From: Pseudomonas mendocina | GTDB lineage: Bacteria > Pseudomonadota > Gammaproteobacteria > Pseudomonadales > Pseudomonadaceae | Direction: 5' to 3' | Length of the DNA: 64,000 nt | Assembly: GCF_003008615.1 (NCBI RefSeq) | Contig: NZ_CP027657.1 | Coordinates: 2,108,001 to 2,172,000, forward strand | Shown here: positions 23,879-32,527 of the stretch, piece after piece | Layout: each line of letters starts with the position of its first letter | Position numbering within the stretch: the stretch's first letter is position 1 | Notes under the pieces: generated by a model | The model's input: only the letters and a program-made list of their open reading frames with translations | Told to the model about the DNA's origin: nothing | The model's database searches: none | Made by a program: the position numbers and the translations under genes

Positions 23879-26278
23879 ATGTCGCATATCCACCAGCACG
23901 CCAGAAAGCCTCTGGCCATCGCCATCCTCGGCGCCACCCTGGCTCTGAACGCTGGCTTTATCCTGCCGCTGTTGAGCGACGCCAGCAAGGCCCACGCCGA
24001 AGAGGCGGTAAAGACCTACGCCATAGCCGCTGGGACCCTGGGCTCGGTGCTTAGCCGTTTCGCCAACGAGGCGGGTGTAGTGCTGTCGTTCGATGCGACG
24101 CTTACCAATGGCAAGCAAAGCCCAGGTTTGCAGGGCAGCTATAGCGTGGAACAGGGTTTTGCACAGTTGTTGGTGGGTAGCGGGTTGCAGGCGGTCGCCA
24201 GCGGCTCGAGTGATTTCAGCATCATCCCAGCGAGCAACAGCGGTAACGCCCTGGAACTGTCGGTGATGAGTATTTCCGGCAAGGCACCGGGTTCGATCAC
24301 CGAGGGCACCGGTAGCTACACCACTGGCTCGACCAGCAGTTCCACGAGGCTCAACCTGTCGCTGCAGGAAACCCCGCAGTCGATCACCGTGCTGACCCAG
24401 CAGCGCATGGAAGACCAGAATCTGGACAACCTGCCCGATGCGCTCAGCGCGACCACCGGGGTAATCGTCAAACCCTTCTCCGGCGGTGGCGACGGCCCGC
24501 AGATCTGGGCGCGCGGCTCGAACATCCGCAACTACCAGGTCGATGGCGTGCCCAGTTCGGCATCCATGTCGAACTACGTGCAGAGTACCGCCCTGTACGA
24601 CCGGGTCGAGATCGTCAAAGGTGCCACCGGCATGATGAGCGGCCTGGGCAACCCATCCGCTACCGTCAACATGATCCGCAAGCGGCCGACCTTCGAGCCG
24701 CAGCTAAAGCTCAACGTGGAGGCAGGCAGTTGGGATCGCTACGGCAGCATGGCCGATGTCTCCGGCCCGCTGACCGAAAGCGGCAACCTGCGCGGGCGTT
24801 TCGTCGCCGACTACAAGAACCAGCATGGCTGGACCGACAACTTCGAGCAGGAGTACCAGACGCTCTACGGCATCGTCGAGGCGGACCTGAGCGAGTCGAC
24901 CATACTCACCCTCGGCGCCAGCCAGATAAAGCGCAAGAGCACGTCGCAGACCAACACCTTCCCGGTGTACTACAGCAACGGTCAGCCCACCGGCGCCGAC
25001 GCTGGCGATAACGACAGCCCAGGCTGGGCCTACTACGACCACGAGCTGCAGAACGTCTTCACCTCCATCGAACATCAGTTCGACTCCGGCTGGAGCCTGA
25101 AGAGCGAGTTCAGCCACGCCGACTACAAGCATGACGCCACTGGCGCGGGGCTGAGCGGAGCGGCCAATCAGGCGACCAATACCATGCCCGGCCTGGTGTT
25201 CCAGCGTTATATCGGGCACAGCGAGCAGGACAGCCTGGATACCTACGTCACCGGGCCATTCTCGCTATTGGGCCGCGAGCATGAGTTGATCGGCGGCTTC
25301 ACGCTTTCGCAACTCGACACCTATGCACCCAGCACGACCCGGATCTCGCCGGCGTTCAGCAACCTCAATCTGGATAGCTGGACCGACGATGTACCCAAGC
25401 CGTCCTTCACCAAGAGCGGCAAGTCGGATACCCGGGAAGACCAGCGCAGCGCCTTTGTCAGCACACGGCTGCACCTGAGCGACGACACCAAGTTGCTGCT
25501 CGGCAGCCGCGTGATTGACTGGAAGAACAGCCGCGAGGCGGTCACCTACAGCACCGGCGCTCGCACCAAGACGACGGACAAACGCAGTGGGATCTTTATC
25601 CCCTATGCCGGTATCGTTCACGATCTCGATGAAACCTGGGCGATCTATGCCAGCTACACCAAGATCTTCCAGCCGCATGACTACTTGACCAATCTGTACT
25701 CCAACTCGCCCATCGACCCCACCGAGGGCACCAGCTACGAAACCGGCATCAAGGCCCGTTTCAATGACGGCGCCCTCAACGCCAGTCTTTCCCTGTTCAG
25801 GACCGAGCAGGAAAATCTGGCGGTATGGGACGCCATCTCTTTCTCCTACATAGGCACCAAAGCCACCACCGAAGGCGTGGAACTGGAGTTGGCCGGCGAA
25901 CTGGCCGAAGGCTGGCAGTTCAGCAGCGGCTATGCCTACAGCGAAAGCCGCAACGACGACGATGAGCGCATCCTCCCGCGAGTGCCGCTGCACAGCCTGA
26001 AGACCTTCACCACCTACCGGCTGCCGGGCACGCTGGACAAGTTCACCATCGGCGGTGGCTTCAACTGGGAAAGCCGCACCCACGACAACGCCTTCGTCGA
26101 GCAGGGCAGTTACATGCTGGTCAACCTGCTGGGCCGCTACGACATCAACGAGCACCTATCGGCGTCGATCAGCGTCAACAACCTGTTCAACAAGGAGTAC
26201 TACCTGGCCATCGCCGGCAACATGGCCGCGTTCGGCGCGCCACGTAACGTGATGACCTCCCTGAGCTACACCTACTGA
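23879..26278 (+). CDS. TonB-dependent siderophore receptor with signalling domain, cassette 1
   Basis: 799 residues from ATG 23879, with AAGGAG upstream. The signal peptide ends AHA near residue 41. Residues about 45-115 form the secretin/TonB N-terminal (STN) signalling domain (TYAIAAGTLGSVLSRFANEA). A TonB-box-like stretch (LELSVMSISG) precedes the plug, which has LQETPQSITVLTQQRMEDQN and RVEIVKGATGMMSGLGNPSA. The beta-barrel ends in SLSYTY, with a terminal aromatic. It belongs with the FpvA/FoxA/FiuA group of ferri-siderophore receptors. The ligand cannot be told. Confidence 0.94.
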   Translation: MSHIHQHARKPLAIAILGATLALNAGFILPLLSDASKAHAEEAVKTYAIAAGTLGSVLSRFANEAGVVLSFDATLTNGKQSPGLQGSYSVEQGFAQLLVGSGLQAVASGSSDFSIIPASNSGNALELSVMSISGKAPGSITEGTGSYTTGSTSSSTRLNLSLQETPQSITVLTQQRMEDQNLDNLPDALSATTGVIVKPFSGGGDGPQIWARGSNIRNYQVDGVPSSASMSNYVQSTALYDRVEIVKGATGMMSGLGNPSATVNMIRKRPTFEPQLKLNVEAGSWDRYGSMADVSGPLTESGNLRGRFVADYKNQHGWTDNFEQEYQTLYGIVEADLSESTILTLGASQIKRKSTSQTNTFPVYYSNGQPTGADAGDNDSPGWAYYDHELQNVFTSIEHQFDSGWSLKSEFSHADYKHDATGAGLSGAANQATNTMPGLVFQRYIGHSEQDSLDTYVTGPFSLLGREHELIGGFTLSQLDTYAPSTTRISPAFSNLNLDSWTDDVPKPSFTKSGKSDTREDQRSAFVSTRLHLSDDTKLLLGSRVIDWKNSREAVTYSTGARTKTTDKRSGIFIPYAGIVHDLDETWAIYASYTKIFQPHDYLTNLYSNSPIDPTEGTSYETGIKARFNDGALNASLSLFRTEQENLAVWDAISFSYIGTKATTEGVELELAGELAEGWQFSSGYAYSESRNDDDERILPRVPLHSLKTFTTYRLPGTLDKFTIGGGFNWESRTHDNAFVEQGSYMLVNLLGRYDINEHLSASISVNNLFNKEYYLAIAGNMAAFGAPRNVMTSLSYTY

Positions 26279-26400
26279 CAGGCGAGCCTGCCGGTATGGC
26301 ATCAGGCAATACCGGCTTGTGGAAGGGGCTTTAGCCGCGACAAGAAACTCGCCGCTGAAGCGCCTCCTGCATGTTGTGGTGCCGCCCCATCATCGATGAT

Positions 26401-26447
26401 CGTTCCCACGCTCTGCGTGGGAACGCAGCCCAGGGCGCTCCGCGCCC
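26401..26447. repeat. REP-like double hairpin
   Basis: A perfect 11-bp stem CGTTCCCACGC / GCGTGGGAACG with a 3-base loop, followed by a 6-bp stem GGGCGC / GCGCCC. The first sequence is a common dispersed palindrome in Pseudomonas genomes. Confidence 0.8.
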
Positions 26448-26536
26448 GTGCGGCATACAGCCCCCACGCAACCATCCGAATACTCAGCCAATTCTCACTG
26501 CAGCTGTTCCCAAATCCGCAGCGCCTCCATACAATC

Positions 26537-26557
26537 GCGATCAATTCTTATCTGCAT
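26537..26557 (+). promoter_or_regulatory. Fur-like iron box, cassette 2
   Basis: GATCAATTCTTATCTGCA, nearly identical over about 30 bases to the box of cassette 1, which points to duplication of the control region. Confidence 0.6.
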
Positions 26558-26578
26558 CGGCGTGCCAGGGAGCCCAGG

Positions 26579-27097
26579 GTGTCCAGCGTTCTGCCGCCGT
26601 CATCGCTGCATGATGACGTACACAGGCTTTACAACAATCACCACGGCTGGCTGCAAGGTTGGCTACGCCGCCGCCTGGGCGACCGTGAGCGGGCCGCTGA
26701 TATCGCCCAGGACACCTTCCTTCGTCTGCTGGTAACACGGCGCATGCCGGAGCACGGCGAAGGCCGCCGCTTCCTCGCGCAGATCGCCCGCAACCTGGTG
26801 ATCGACCAGTGGCGCCGCCAGCGCATCGAACAGGCCTATCTGGAAAGCCTCGCCGCTCTGCCGGAACCGGAAACCCCGTCGCTGGAAACCCGCGCCATGG
26901 TCATCGAAACCCTGACGCAGATCGACGCCATGCTCGACGGCATGCCGGCCAAGGTGCGCGAAGCCTTCCTGTTGTCCCAGTTCGAAGGGCTGACTTATCC
27001 ACAGATCGCCGAGCGCCTGGGGGTCAGCGTCAGCTCGGTGCAGAAGTACATGCTGCGCGCCATCGCTGCCTGCTATCAGGCGTTCTACGCCGAATGA
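26579..27097 (+). CDS. FecI-type ECF sigma factor, iron cassette 2
   Basis: 172 residues from GTG 26579, placed as in cassette 1 (VSS start, GGGAG upstream). Region 2 reads HRLYNNHHGWLQGWLRRRLG then RAADIAQDTFLRLL. Region 4 is GLTYPQIAERLGVSVSSVQKYMLRA. It is clearly a paralogue of the cassette 1 factor, with shared EQAYLESL linker and AMLDGMPAKVREAFLLSQ. The stop overlaps the anti-sigma start (ATGA). Confidence 0.92.
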   Translation: MSSVLPPSSLHDDVHRLYNNHHGWLQGWLRRRLGDRERAADIAQDTFLRLLVTRRMPEHGEGRRFLAQIARNLVIDQWRRQRIEQAYLESLAALPEPETPSLETRAMVIETLTQIDAMLDGMPAKVREAFLLSQFEGLTYPQIAERLGVSVSSVQKYMLRAIAACYQAFYAE

Positions 27098-28050
27098 AAG
27101 CCGCCAGCGAAGCACCTATCGCCCCTGCCATCGTCGAGCAGGCCAGCCACTGGTTGATGCTGCAGTGGGGCGGCGAGATGGATGACGAACAGCAGCGCCG
27201 CTTCCGCGAATGGCGCGCCGCCGACCCCGAACATGGCCGCGCCTGGCAGCGCCTCGAACAGCTGCAAACTACCCTGAGCGGCGTGCCGGCCGACACCGCC
27301 TGCGCGGTACTGCGCGAACTGCCCGATGCGCGTCGACGGCAGACGCTCAAGCTGCTCGGCACGCTGTTGCTGGTCGGCGGCAGCGGCTACCTCGCCCAGT
27401 CGCAACTGCCATGGCGCGAGGCCATGGCCGACCTGCACAGCGGCACCGGCGAGCGCCTGCAACGCACCCTGGCCGATGGCAGCCGGCTGAGCCTCAACAG
27501 CGGCAGCGCGGTGAATATCCTGTTCAGCGCCAGCGAGCGACGCATCCGTCTGCTTGAGGGTGAGTTGCTGCTCGACAGCGGCCATGACGCGGCGCAACGC
27601 CCGCTGATCGTGGAAACCGCAGCCGGGGAAATCCAGGCGCTGGGCACACGCTTTTCCGTTTATCAGCGTGATGGTGGCAGCCAGGTGAAACTGTTCGAGG
27701 GCGAGCTGGAATTGCGTCCGCGCAGTGCATCGCCACTGCGTTTGCAGGCCGGGCAGAGTCGCTGGTTCTCCGCCACCGGGTTTGGCGAACTCGCCAGGGC
27801 CGATACCAACACCATCGCCTGGCAAGACGGCCGCCTGATCGCCGAGCGCATGCCACTGAAACAGTTCATCGCCGAACTGTCCCGCCATCGCCCCGGCGTG
27901 CTGCGCTGTGACCCGGCTGTTGCCAACCTGACGCTGACCGGCGTATTCCCGCTGGCCGACACAGACCGCGTGCTGACGGCGCTGCAGCAGTCGCTGCCGG
28001 TAAAGGTGCACAGCTTGACACGCTACTGGGTCACGATCGGCCCCGCGTAG
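27094..28050 (+). CDS. FecR-type anti-sigma / sigma regulator, cassette 2
   Basis: 318 residues. The N-terminal cytoplasmic part carries SHWLMLQWGGEMDDEQQRRF and FREWRAADPEHGRAWQRLEQ. The membrane helix is LLGTLLLVGGSGYLA. The periplasmic FecR domain starts GERLQRTLADGSRLSLNSGSA, and the receptor-contact end is LTGVFPLADTDRVLTALQQSLPVKV. The stop codon TAG lies inside the left arm of the repeat at 28047, so the repeat abuts and supplies the end of the gene. Confidence 0.92.
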   Translation: MKAASEAPIAPAIVEQASHWLMLQWGGEMDDEQQRRFREWRAADPEHGRAWQRLEQLQTTLSGVPADTACAVLRELPDARRRQTLKLLGTLLLVGGSGYLAQSQLPWREAMADLHSGTGERLQRTLADGSRLSLNSGSAVNILFSASERRIRLLEGELLLDSGHDAAQRPLIVETAAGEIQALGTRFSVYQRDGGSQVKLFEGELELRPRSASPLRLQAGQSRWFSATGFGELARADTNTIAWQDGRLIAERMPLKQFIAELSRHRPGVLRCDPAVANLTLTGVFPLADTDRVLTALQQSLPVKVHSLTRYWVTIGPA

Positions 28051-28112
28051 GGTGCGCCGTGCGCACCAACCTTATATTGAGGCATCCGGGCGGTGCGCAT
28101 CGCGCACCCTAC
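28047..28112. repeat. Inverted repeat of the GTAGGGTGCGC type, copy A
   Basis: Two 21-base arms, left at 28047-28067 beginning GTAGGGTGCGCCGTGCGC, and right at 28092-28112, its reverse complement with two mismatches, separated by 24 bases. A related element is at 56570. It overlaps the fecR2 stop codon and may act as a terminator. Confidence 0.75.
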
Positions 28113-28156
28113 GGATAGCTCTCCGGCGAGCGCTATGTCGGCCACGAATGCATCGT

Positions 28157-28183
28157 GAAAATTTCTCTGCAGCCCTTTGTCGG
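28157..28183 (+). promoter_or_regulatory. Candidate ECF-sigma promoter of receptor 2
   Basis: GAAAAT, 15 bases, TGTCGG, then TTTTGCC. It matches the element upstream of receptor 1 in both motifs and the following T-run. Confidence 0.5.
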
Positions 28184-28250
28184 TTTTGCCGATTCGTTCG
28201 GGATACCTCTTGAACTCAACCAAGAAGCATTCTCAAGAGGATCATCCAGA

Positions 28251-30773
28251 ATGCCGCATCTGCCCACTTCGACACGTTCCCGGCTGAGCCTCGCGGTTCG
28301 CCACGCCCTGTTCGCCAGTCTGCTGACCGGCGGCCCGCTACTGCTGACCATACCTGTGTCCCAGGCCATTGCCAGCGAACAGGCCCGCAGCTACGCCATT
28401 CCCGCAGGCAATCTCGACCAGGCGCTTAACCGCTTCGCCAGCGAAGCCGGCATCCTGCTTTCAGCCGACGGCCAGCTCACCGCCGGTAAGCGCAGCCCGG
28501 GGCTCAGCGGCAGCTATTCGGTGGATGAAGGCCTGGCGCGGCTGCTGGCCGGCACCGGCCTGCGCGCGCTCAGTGTCAATGGCAACTACATGCTGGAAAT
28601 GGCGGCGGTGCATAGCGATGCGCTTGAGTTGGGGGCGACAACCGTAACCGGTAGCAGCCTCAATGCGATGACCGAGGGTAGCGGCTCCTACACCGCCAGT
28701 GCAGTGACCATTGGCAAGGGCCAGCACACGCTGAAGGAAACACCGCAGTCCATTACGGTCATGACTCGCAAGTATATGGATGACCAAAACATCACCAGCA
28801 TTGATCAGGTAATGGAGAAAACCCCGGGCATCGCGGTATATGAGTCCCCAATGGGTGGTAAGTACTTCTACTCCCGTGGCTTCATGATGCAGGGGCAGTA
28901 CCAGTACGACGGCGTGCCTCTGGACGTAGGCGCGGAGTACGTCCAGGCCAATAGCTTCTCGGGCGACATGGCTTACTACGACCGCGTCGAAGTGCTCAAG
29001 GGCGCGGCGGGTATGATGAAAGGCTCCGGTGGTTCTGCCGGCGGGGTCAACTTCGTGCGTAAGCGTGGTCAGGACCAATTCACGACCAGCCTGACACTTT
29101 CGGCCGGCTCCTGGGACAACTACCGCGGCCAAGTGGATGTCGGCGGCCCGCTGAACGAGTCGGGAACCCTGCGCGGCCGTGCCGTCATGGCTCAGCAGGA
29201 TCGCCAGTACTTTTACGACCTCGGCGAACGGGAGGATCAGATCCTCTACGGCGCCCTGGATTATGACCTCACACCAGACACCACCGTCGGTGTGGGCGTC
29301 GCCTACGAAAGTCTGGACGCCACCCCTTGCTGGCATGGCCTTCCCCGCGCCAGCAACGGTAAAGATCTGAAGCTGAGTCGCTCCACTTGCCTGGGCGCAT
29401 CCTGGAATAACTGGGAGAGCGAGCGCACCACAGTCTTCGCAGACCTGTCACATCGACTGAACGAGGACTGGGCCTTCAAGTTCGCCAGCGTTTACACCCG
29501 CAACAAGCAGGAGATCAAATACGCGCTGTCCGAAACCAACGGCGGCGTCACTCCAGGCGCCACATCGGCACCATCCAATGTCTACTCAGGCCTGTTCGAC
29601 TATGACCAGACCGACTACGGTTTCGACGCCTACCTGGATGGGAAATTCGATGCCTTCGGCCTGGAACACGAGCTGACCGTCGGGGCCAATGCCAGCCGCG
29701 GCAAGACCCGTGACCACATGGCGCTCATCAATATGACCTCATTGCTGGGCACGACACAGGATCCGTTCAAACCGAACGCGCATATTCCCGAACCACCGGA
29801 CAGCTTCTACGCCCCCAACTCCTATCGTGGTGGTTCGGTACCCACCGAGTCGGATACCCGGCAATTCGGTACCTACGCCACGCTGCGCCTGAAACTCGCC
29901 GAACCGCTGACATTCGTGCTGGGCTCTCGCGTCAGTTGGTATCGCAACAGCCGCGACTCCTACACCCGCGCCTGGAACTACTGGCAACACGACAGGAGCC
30001 AGGAGAACGGCGAAGTCACCCCCTTTGCCGCACTGATCTACGACCTGAACGACAACTGGTCCGTGTACACCAGCTATGCCGACATCTTCCAGCCGCAGAG
30101 CACTTACACCGACGAGTCCAACAGCCCGATACAGCCCAAGACCGGCGCCAGCTACGAGCTGGGTATCAAGGGTGAGTTGATGCAGGGCCGCGTCAATACG
30201 GCATTCAACCTGTTCCGAACCGTCGAAGAGCACCGTGCAGAAGCGAACTACAGCACCAGTTGCCTGGGTTCTTCCGACGGATTCTGCTACAGCGACGTGG
30301 GCAAGGTGCGCGCGCAAGGCTTCGAAGCAGAAATCAGTGGCGAGCTCGTTGATCGACTCCAACTGCTGGCAGGCTACACCTACACCCAGACCAAGTACCT
30401 GGAAAGCGCCAACCTCGACCCGCAAGAGCCGACCTTTTCCGTCACCTACTTCCCACGCCACCTATTCCGAGCCTGGGCCGACTACCAGTTGCCCGGCGAG
30501 CTGGAGCGCTGGAACCTCGGCGCCGGCGTGAGCGTACAAAGCGACATCACCTACCGAGATGCGAACGTGAGCCCCGCCGTCAGTTCGGTGCAGGCCGGTT
30601 ATGCGATCTGGAGCGGCCGCGTAGGCTTCCGTATCGATGAAAATTGGTCTGTCGCGCTCAACGGCAACAACCTGTTCGACAAGAAGTACTACCAGAGCGT
30701 AGGTGCCGTTTCCTGGGGGAACTTCTACGGCGAGCCGCGTAACTTCATGCTGACGGTCAAAGCGGACTTCTGA
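28251..30773 (+). CDS. TonB-dependent siderophore receptor with signalling domain, cassette 2
   Basis: 840 residues from ATG 28251. The signal peptide spans about residues 1-40 (ending AIAS). The STN domain starts YAIPAGNLDQALNRFASEAG. The plug holds LKETPQSITVMTRKYMDDQN and VEVLKGAAGMMKGSGGSAGG. The barrel includes GFDAYLDGKFDAFGLEHELT and ends MLTVKADF with terminal Phe. An earlier in-frame ATG (28155) would place a non-signal sequence first, so I rejected it. The pair of cysteines in TPCWHG and RSTCLGAS, and CLGSSDGFC later, suggest extracellular loop disulfides. Confidence 0.93.
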   Translation: MPHLPTSTRSRLSLAVRHALFASLLTGGPLLLTIPVSQAIASEQARSYAIPAGNLDQALNRFASEAGILLSADGQLTAGKRSPGLSGSYSVDEGLARLLAGTGLRALSVNGNYMLEMAAVHSDALELGATTVTGSSLNAMTEGSGSYTASAVTIGKGQHTLKETPQSITVMTRKYMDDQNITSIDQVMEKTPGIAVYESPMGGKYFYSRGFMMQGQYQYDGVPLDVGAEYVQANSFSGDMAYYDRVEVLKGAAGMMKGSGGSAGGVNFVRKRGQDQFTTSLTLSAGSWDNYRGQVDVGGPLNESGTLRGRAVMAQQDRQYFYDLGEREDQILYGALDYDLTPDTTVGVGVAYESLDATPCWHGLPRASNGKDLKLSRSTCLGASWNNWESERTTVFADLSHRLNEDWAFKFASVYTRNKQEIKYALSETNGGVTPGATSAPSNVYSGLFDYDQTDYGFDAYLDGKFDAFGLEHELTVGANASRGKTRDHMALINMTSLLGTTQDPFKPNAHIPEPPDSFYAPNSYRGGSVPTESDTRQFGTYATLRLKLAEPLTFVLGSRVSWYRNSRDSYTRAWNYWQHDRSQENGEVTPFAALIYDLNDNWSVYTSYADIFQPQSTYTDESNSPIQPKTGASYELGIKGELMQGRVNTAFNLFRTVEEHRAEANYSTSCLGSSDGFCYSDVGKVRAQGFEAEISGELVDRLQLLAGYTYTQTKYLESANLDPQEPTFSVTYFPRHLFRAWADYQLPGELERWNLGAGVSVQSDITYRDANVSPAVSSVQAGYAIWSGRVGFRIDENWSVALNGNNLFDKKYYQSVGAVSWGNFYGEPRNFMLTVKADF

Positions 30774-30785
30774 TTCGGGTAGCAC

Positions 30786-30805
30786 CTGCGCTCGAAGGAG
30801 CGCAG
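30786..30805 (+). terminator. Hairpin after receptor 2
   Basis: An 8-bp perfect stem CTGCGCTC / GAGCGCAG with a GAAG tetraloop, 12 bases past the stop. There is no strong T-run. Confidence 0.5.
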
Positions 30806-30869
30806 GGCCGCCTACTCGCCAGCAACCACTCAACGACCATTCCCAACCACCATCCTCCTGCGTATAGTT

Positions 30870-30890
30870 GCGATAAATTCTTATTCGCAA
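30870..30890 (+). promoter_or_regulatory. Fur-like iron box, cassette 3
   Basis: GCGATAAATTCTTATTCGCA, the most regular of the three plus-strand boxes: GCGATAA and TTATTCGC are inverted around ATTC. It is 19 bases before the sigma gene start. Confidence 0.65.
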
Positions 30891-30909
30891 TCTCTCAGCA
30901 GGAGGCTGG

Positions 30910-31425
30910 ATGTCCACGCTGCTATCCGAAACGGGCAACCACGCCCAGTTGGCCGTGCTCTACCGCGAGCATCACAGCTGGCTGCGTGGCTGGCTGCGTC
31001 AACGCCTGAACAGCTCCGCCGATGCCGCCGACCTGGCTCAGGACACCTTCATCCGTGTGCTGCTCGCCCGCAGTGCCGGCAGCCTGCGCGAACCGCGCCA
31101 TTACCTGGCGACCGTCGCCCGCGGCCTGGTGATCGATCTGTATCGTCGCCGCTCGCTGGAGCAGGCCTATCTCGAAGCTCTGGCACTGCAGCCCGAGCGC
31201 TACGAGCCCGCTGCCGAAACCCGCGCCCTGATCCTCGATAGCCTGCTGGCCATCGACCGCCTGCTCGATGGCCTGGGCGAACGTACCCGCGCAATCTTTC
31301 TCGCCGTGCAGCTGGACGGCCTGAGCTACGAGAAGGCTGCCGAGCGGGTTGGAGTCTCCGTCACCACCGTGCGCAAACACCTGGCCAGCGCGCTGATGCA
31401 CTGCCTGTTGCTGGACGAAGCATGA
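30910..31425 (+). CDS. FecI-type ECF sigma factor, iron cassette 3
   Basis: 171 residues from ATG 30910 with CAGGAGG upstream. Region 2 is AVLYREHHSWLRGWLRQRLN then DAADLAQDTFIRVL. Region 4 is GLSYEKAAERVGVSVTTVRK. The stop overlaps the anti-sigma start (ATGA). Confidence 0.94.
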   Translation: MSTLLSETGNHAQLAVLYREHHSWLRGWLRQRLNSSADAADLAQDTFIRVLLARSAGSLREPRHYLATVARGLVIDLYRRRSLEQAYLEALALQPERYEPAAETRALILDSLLAIDRLLDGLGERTRAIFLAVQLDGLSYEKAAERVGVSVTTVRKHLASALMHCLLLDEA

Positions 31426-32345
31426 AGGTCGCCCTCAGCCAGGCCGTGGACTGGTACGTCTGCCTGAACGACAGCCAGGTCACCGATGCCCAGCGTGCCG
31501 CCTGGCAGGCCTGGCTCACCGAGGATCCGCGCCACGCCCAGGCCTGGGCGCGTCTGGAAAACCTGTGCCAGCGCTTCGACCAGGCGCCACAGGGCATCGC
31601 CGCACTGGCCCTGGAGAACGCCCGACACAGCCGCCGCAACGTGATGAAAACGCTGGCCGTGCTACTAGGCGTCGGCCTGGTCGGCTGGCAGGGCTATCAG
31701 GTTTCGCCGTGGAGCGCCGATTACGTCACTCGCGTCGGCGAACGGCGACGCGTAACGCTGGCCGATGGCAGCCGCCTCGACCTCAATACCGACACCCGGG
31801 TGGATATCCGCTTCACGGCCGGGCAGCGACTGATCCATCTGCTGCACGGCGAGATTCTCGTCACCACTGCCAAGGATCCGCGCCCGCTGCGCGTACAGAC
31901 CGCCGAAGGGCACATCCTTGCGCTCGGCACCCGCTTCGGCGTGCACCAGGCCAGTAGCCAGACACGAGTGACAGTCGAGGAACATGCCGTGGAAATCCGC
32001 CCGAGCCAGGCCACGGCTCAGGCGGTGCGAGTGGAAGCCGGCCAGGCATGCGATTTCACCAGCACCAGGGTCGGCGCGCTGCGCCCGGCAGCGGCCAGCG
32101 CCTCGGCCTGGACGCAGGGCATGCTGGTGGTGGTCGACTGGCGCCTGGACGAAGTGCTCGCCGAACTGTCACGTCATCGTCACGGCTACCTGGGCTGCTC
32201 GCCACAGGTCGCGGCCCTGCGTCTATCCGGGGCCTTCAACCTGAACGACAGCGAGGCCACGCTGGCCAGCCTGCTGGACGCCCTGCCGATCCAGATGCAC
32301 CGCATGACCCGTTACTGGATACGCATCGAGGCGCGCGAGGCATGA
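31422..32345 (+). CDS. FecR-type anti-sigma / sigma regulator, cassette 3
   Basis: 307 residues. The N-terminal cytoplasmic segment has VDWYVCLNDSQVTDAQRAAW and AWLTEDPRHAQAWARLENL. One membrane helix follows (VMKTLAVLLGVGLVGWQGY). The FecR domain starts GERRRVTLADGSRLDLNTDT, and the C-terminal end is LSGAFNLNDSEATLASLLDA. It is coupled to the sigma gene, and its receptor follows after 182 bases. Confidence 0.93.
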   Translation: MKVALSQAVDWYVCLNDSQVTDAQRAAWQAWLTEDPRHAQAWARLENLCQRFDQAPQGIAALALENARHSRRNVMKTLAVLLGVGLVGWQGYQVSPWSADYVTRVGERRRVTLADGSRLDLNTDTRVDIRFTAGQRLIHLLHGEILVTTAKDPRPLRVQTAEGHILALGTRFGVHQASSQTRVTVEEHAVEIRPSQATAQAVRVEAGQACDFTSTRVGALRPAAASASAWTQGMLVVVDWRLDEVLAELSRHRHGYLGCSPQVAALRLSGAFNLNDSEATLASLLDALPIQMHRMTRYWIRIEAREA

Positions 32346-32527
32346 CGGCGCCAGCCCAGCGAGCGGGGTAGCGTCGCCCGATCCACGGTGCCGCATGAAA
32401 TGTGGGGGCATGCACAGAGGCGTAAATATTTTCATCTTGGGGGTAACAGATTTTCATTCCTATTTCGGCTCCATGTTCACGTCCATTTCCGCCTGCCCGC
32501 CCAGGCCACCTGAACAGGAGCCATTCG

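Larger units (their letters stand above)
26279..26578. other. Intergenic region between cassettes 1 and 2
   Basis: Contains a weak hairpin GCCGGTAT / ATACCGGC (26290-26316) after receptor 1, the REP-like double hairpin at 26401-26447, and the Fur-like box of cassette 2. No extra gene is visible. Confidence 0.6.

Noticed and set aside
28047..28112. Inverted repeat as the end of an insertion sequence
   Set aside because: The arms are only 24 bases apart, no transposase is near, and a sister copy has the same short form.
32400..32527. GTAAATATTTTCATC before receptor 3 as the same ECF promoter as cassettes 1 and 2
   Set aside because: It lacks the TGTCGG part at the right distance, so I did not call it.
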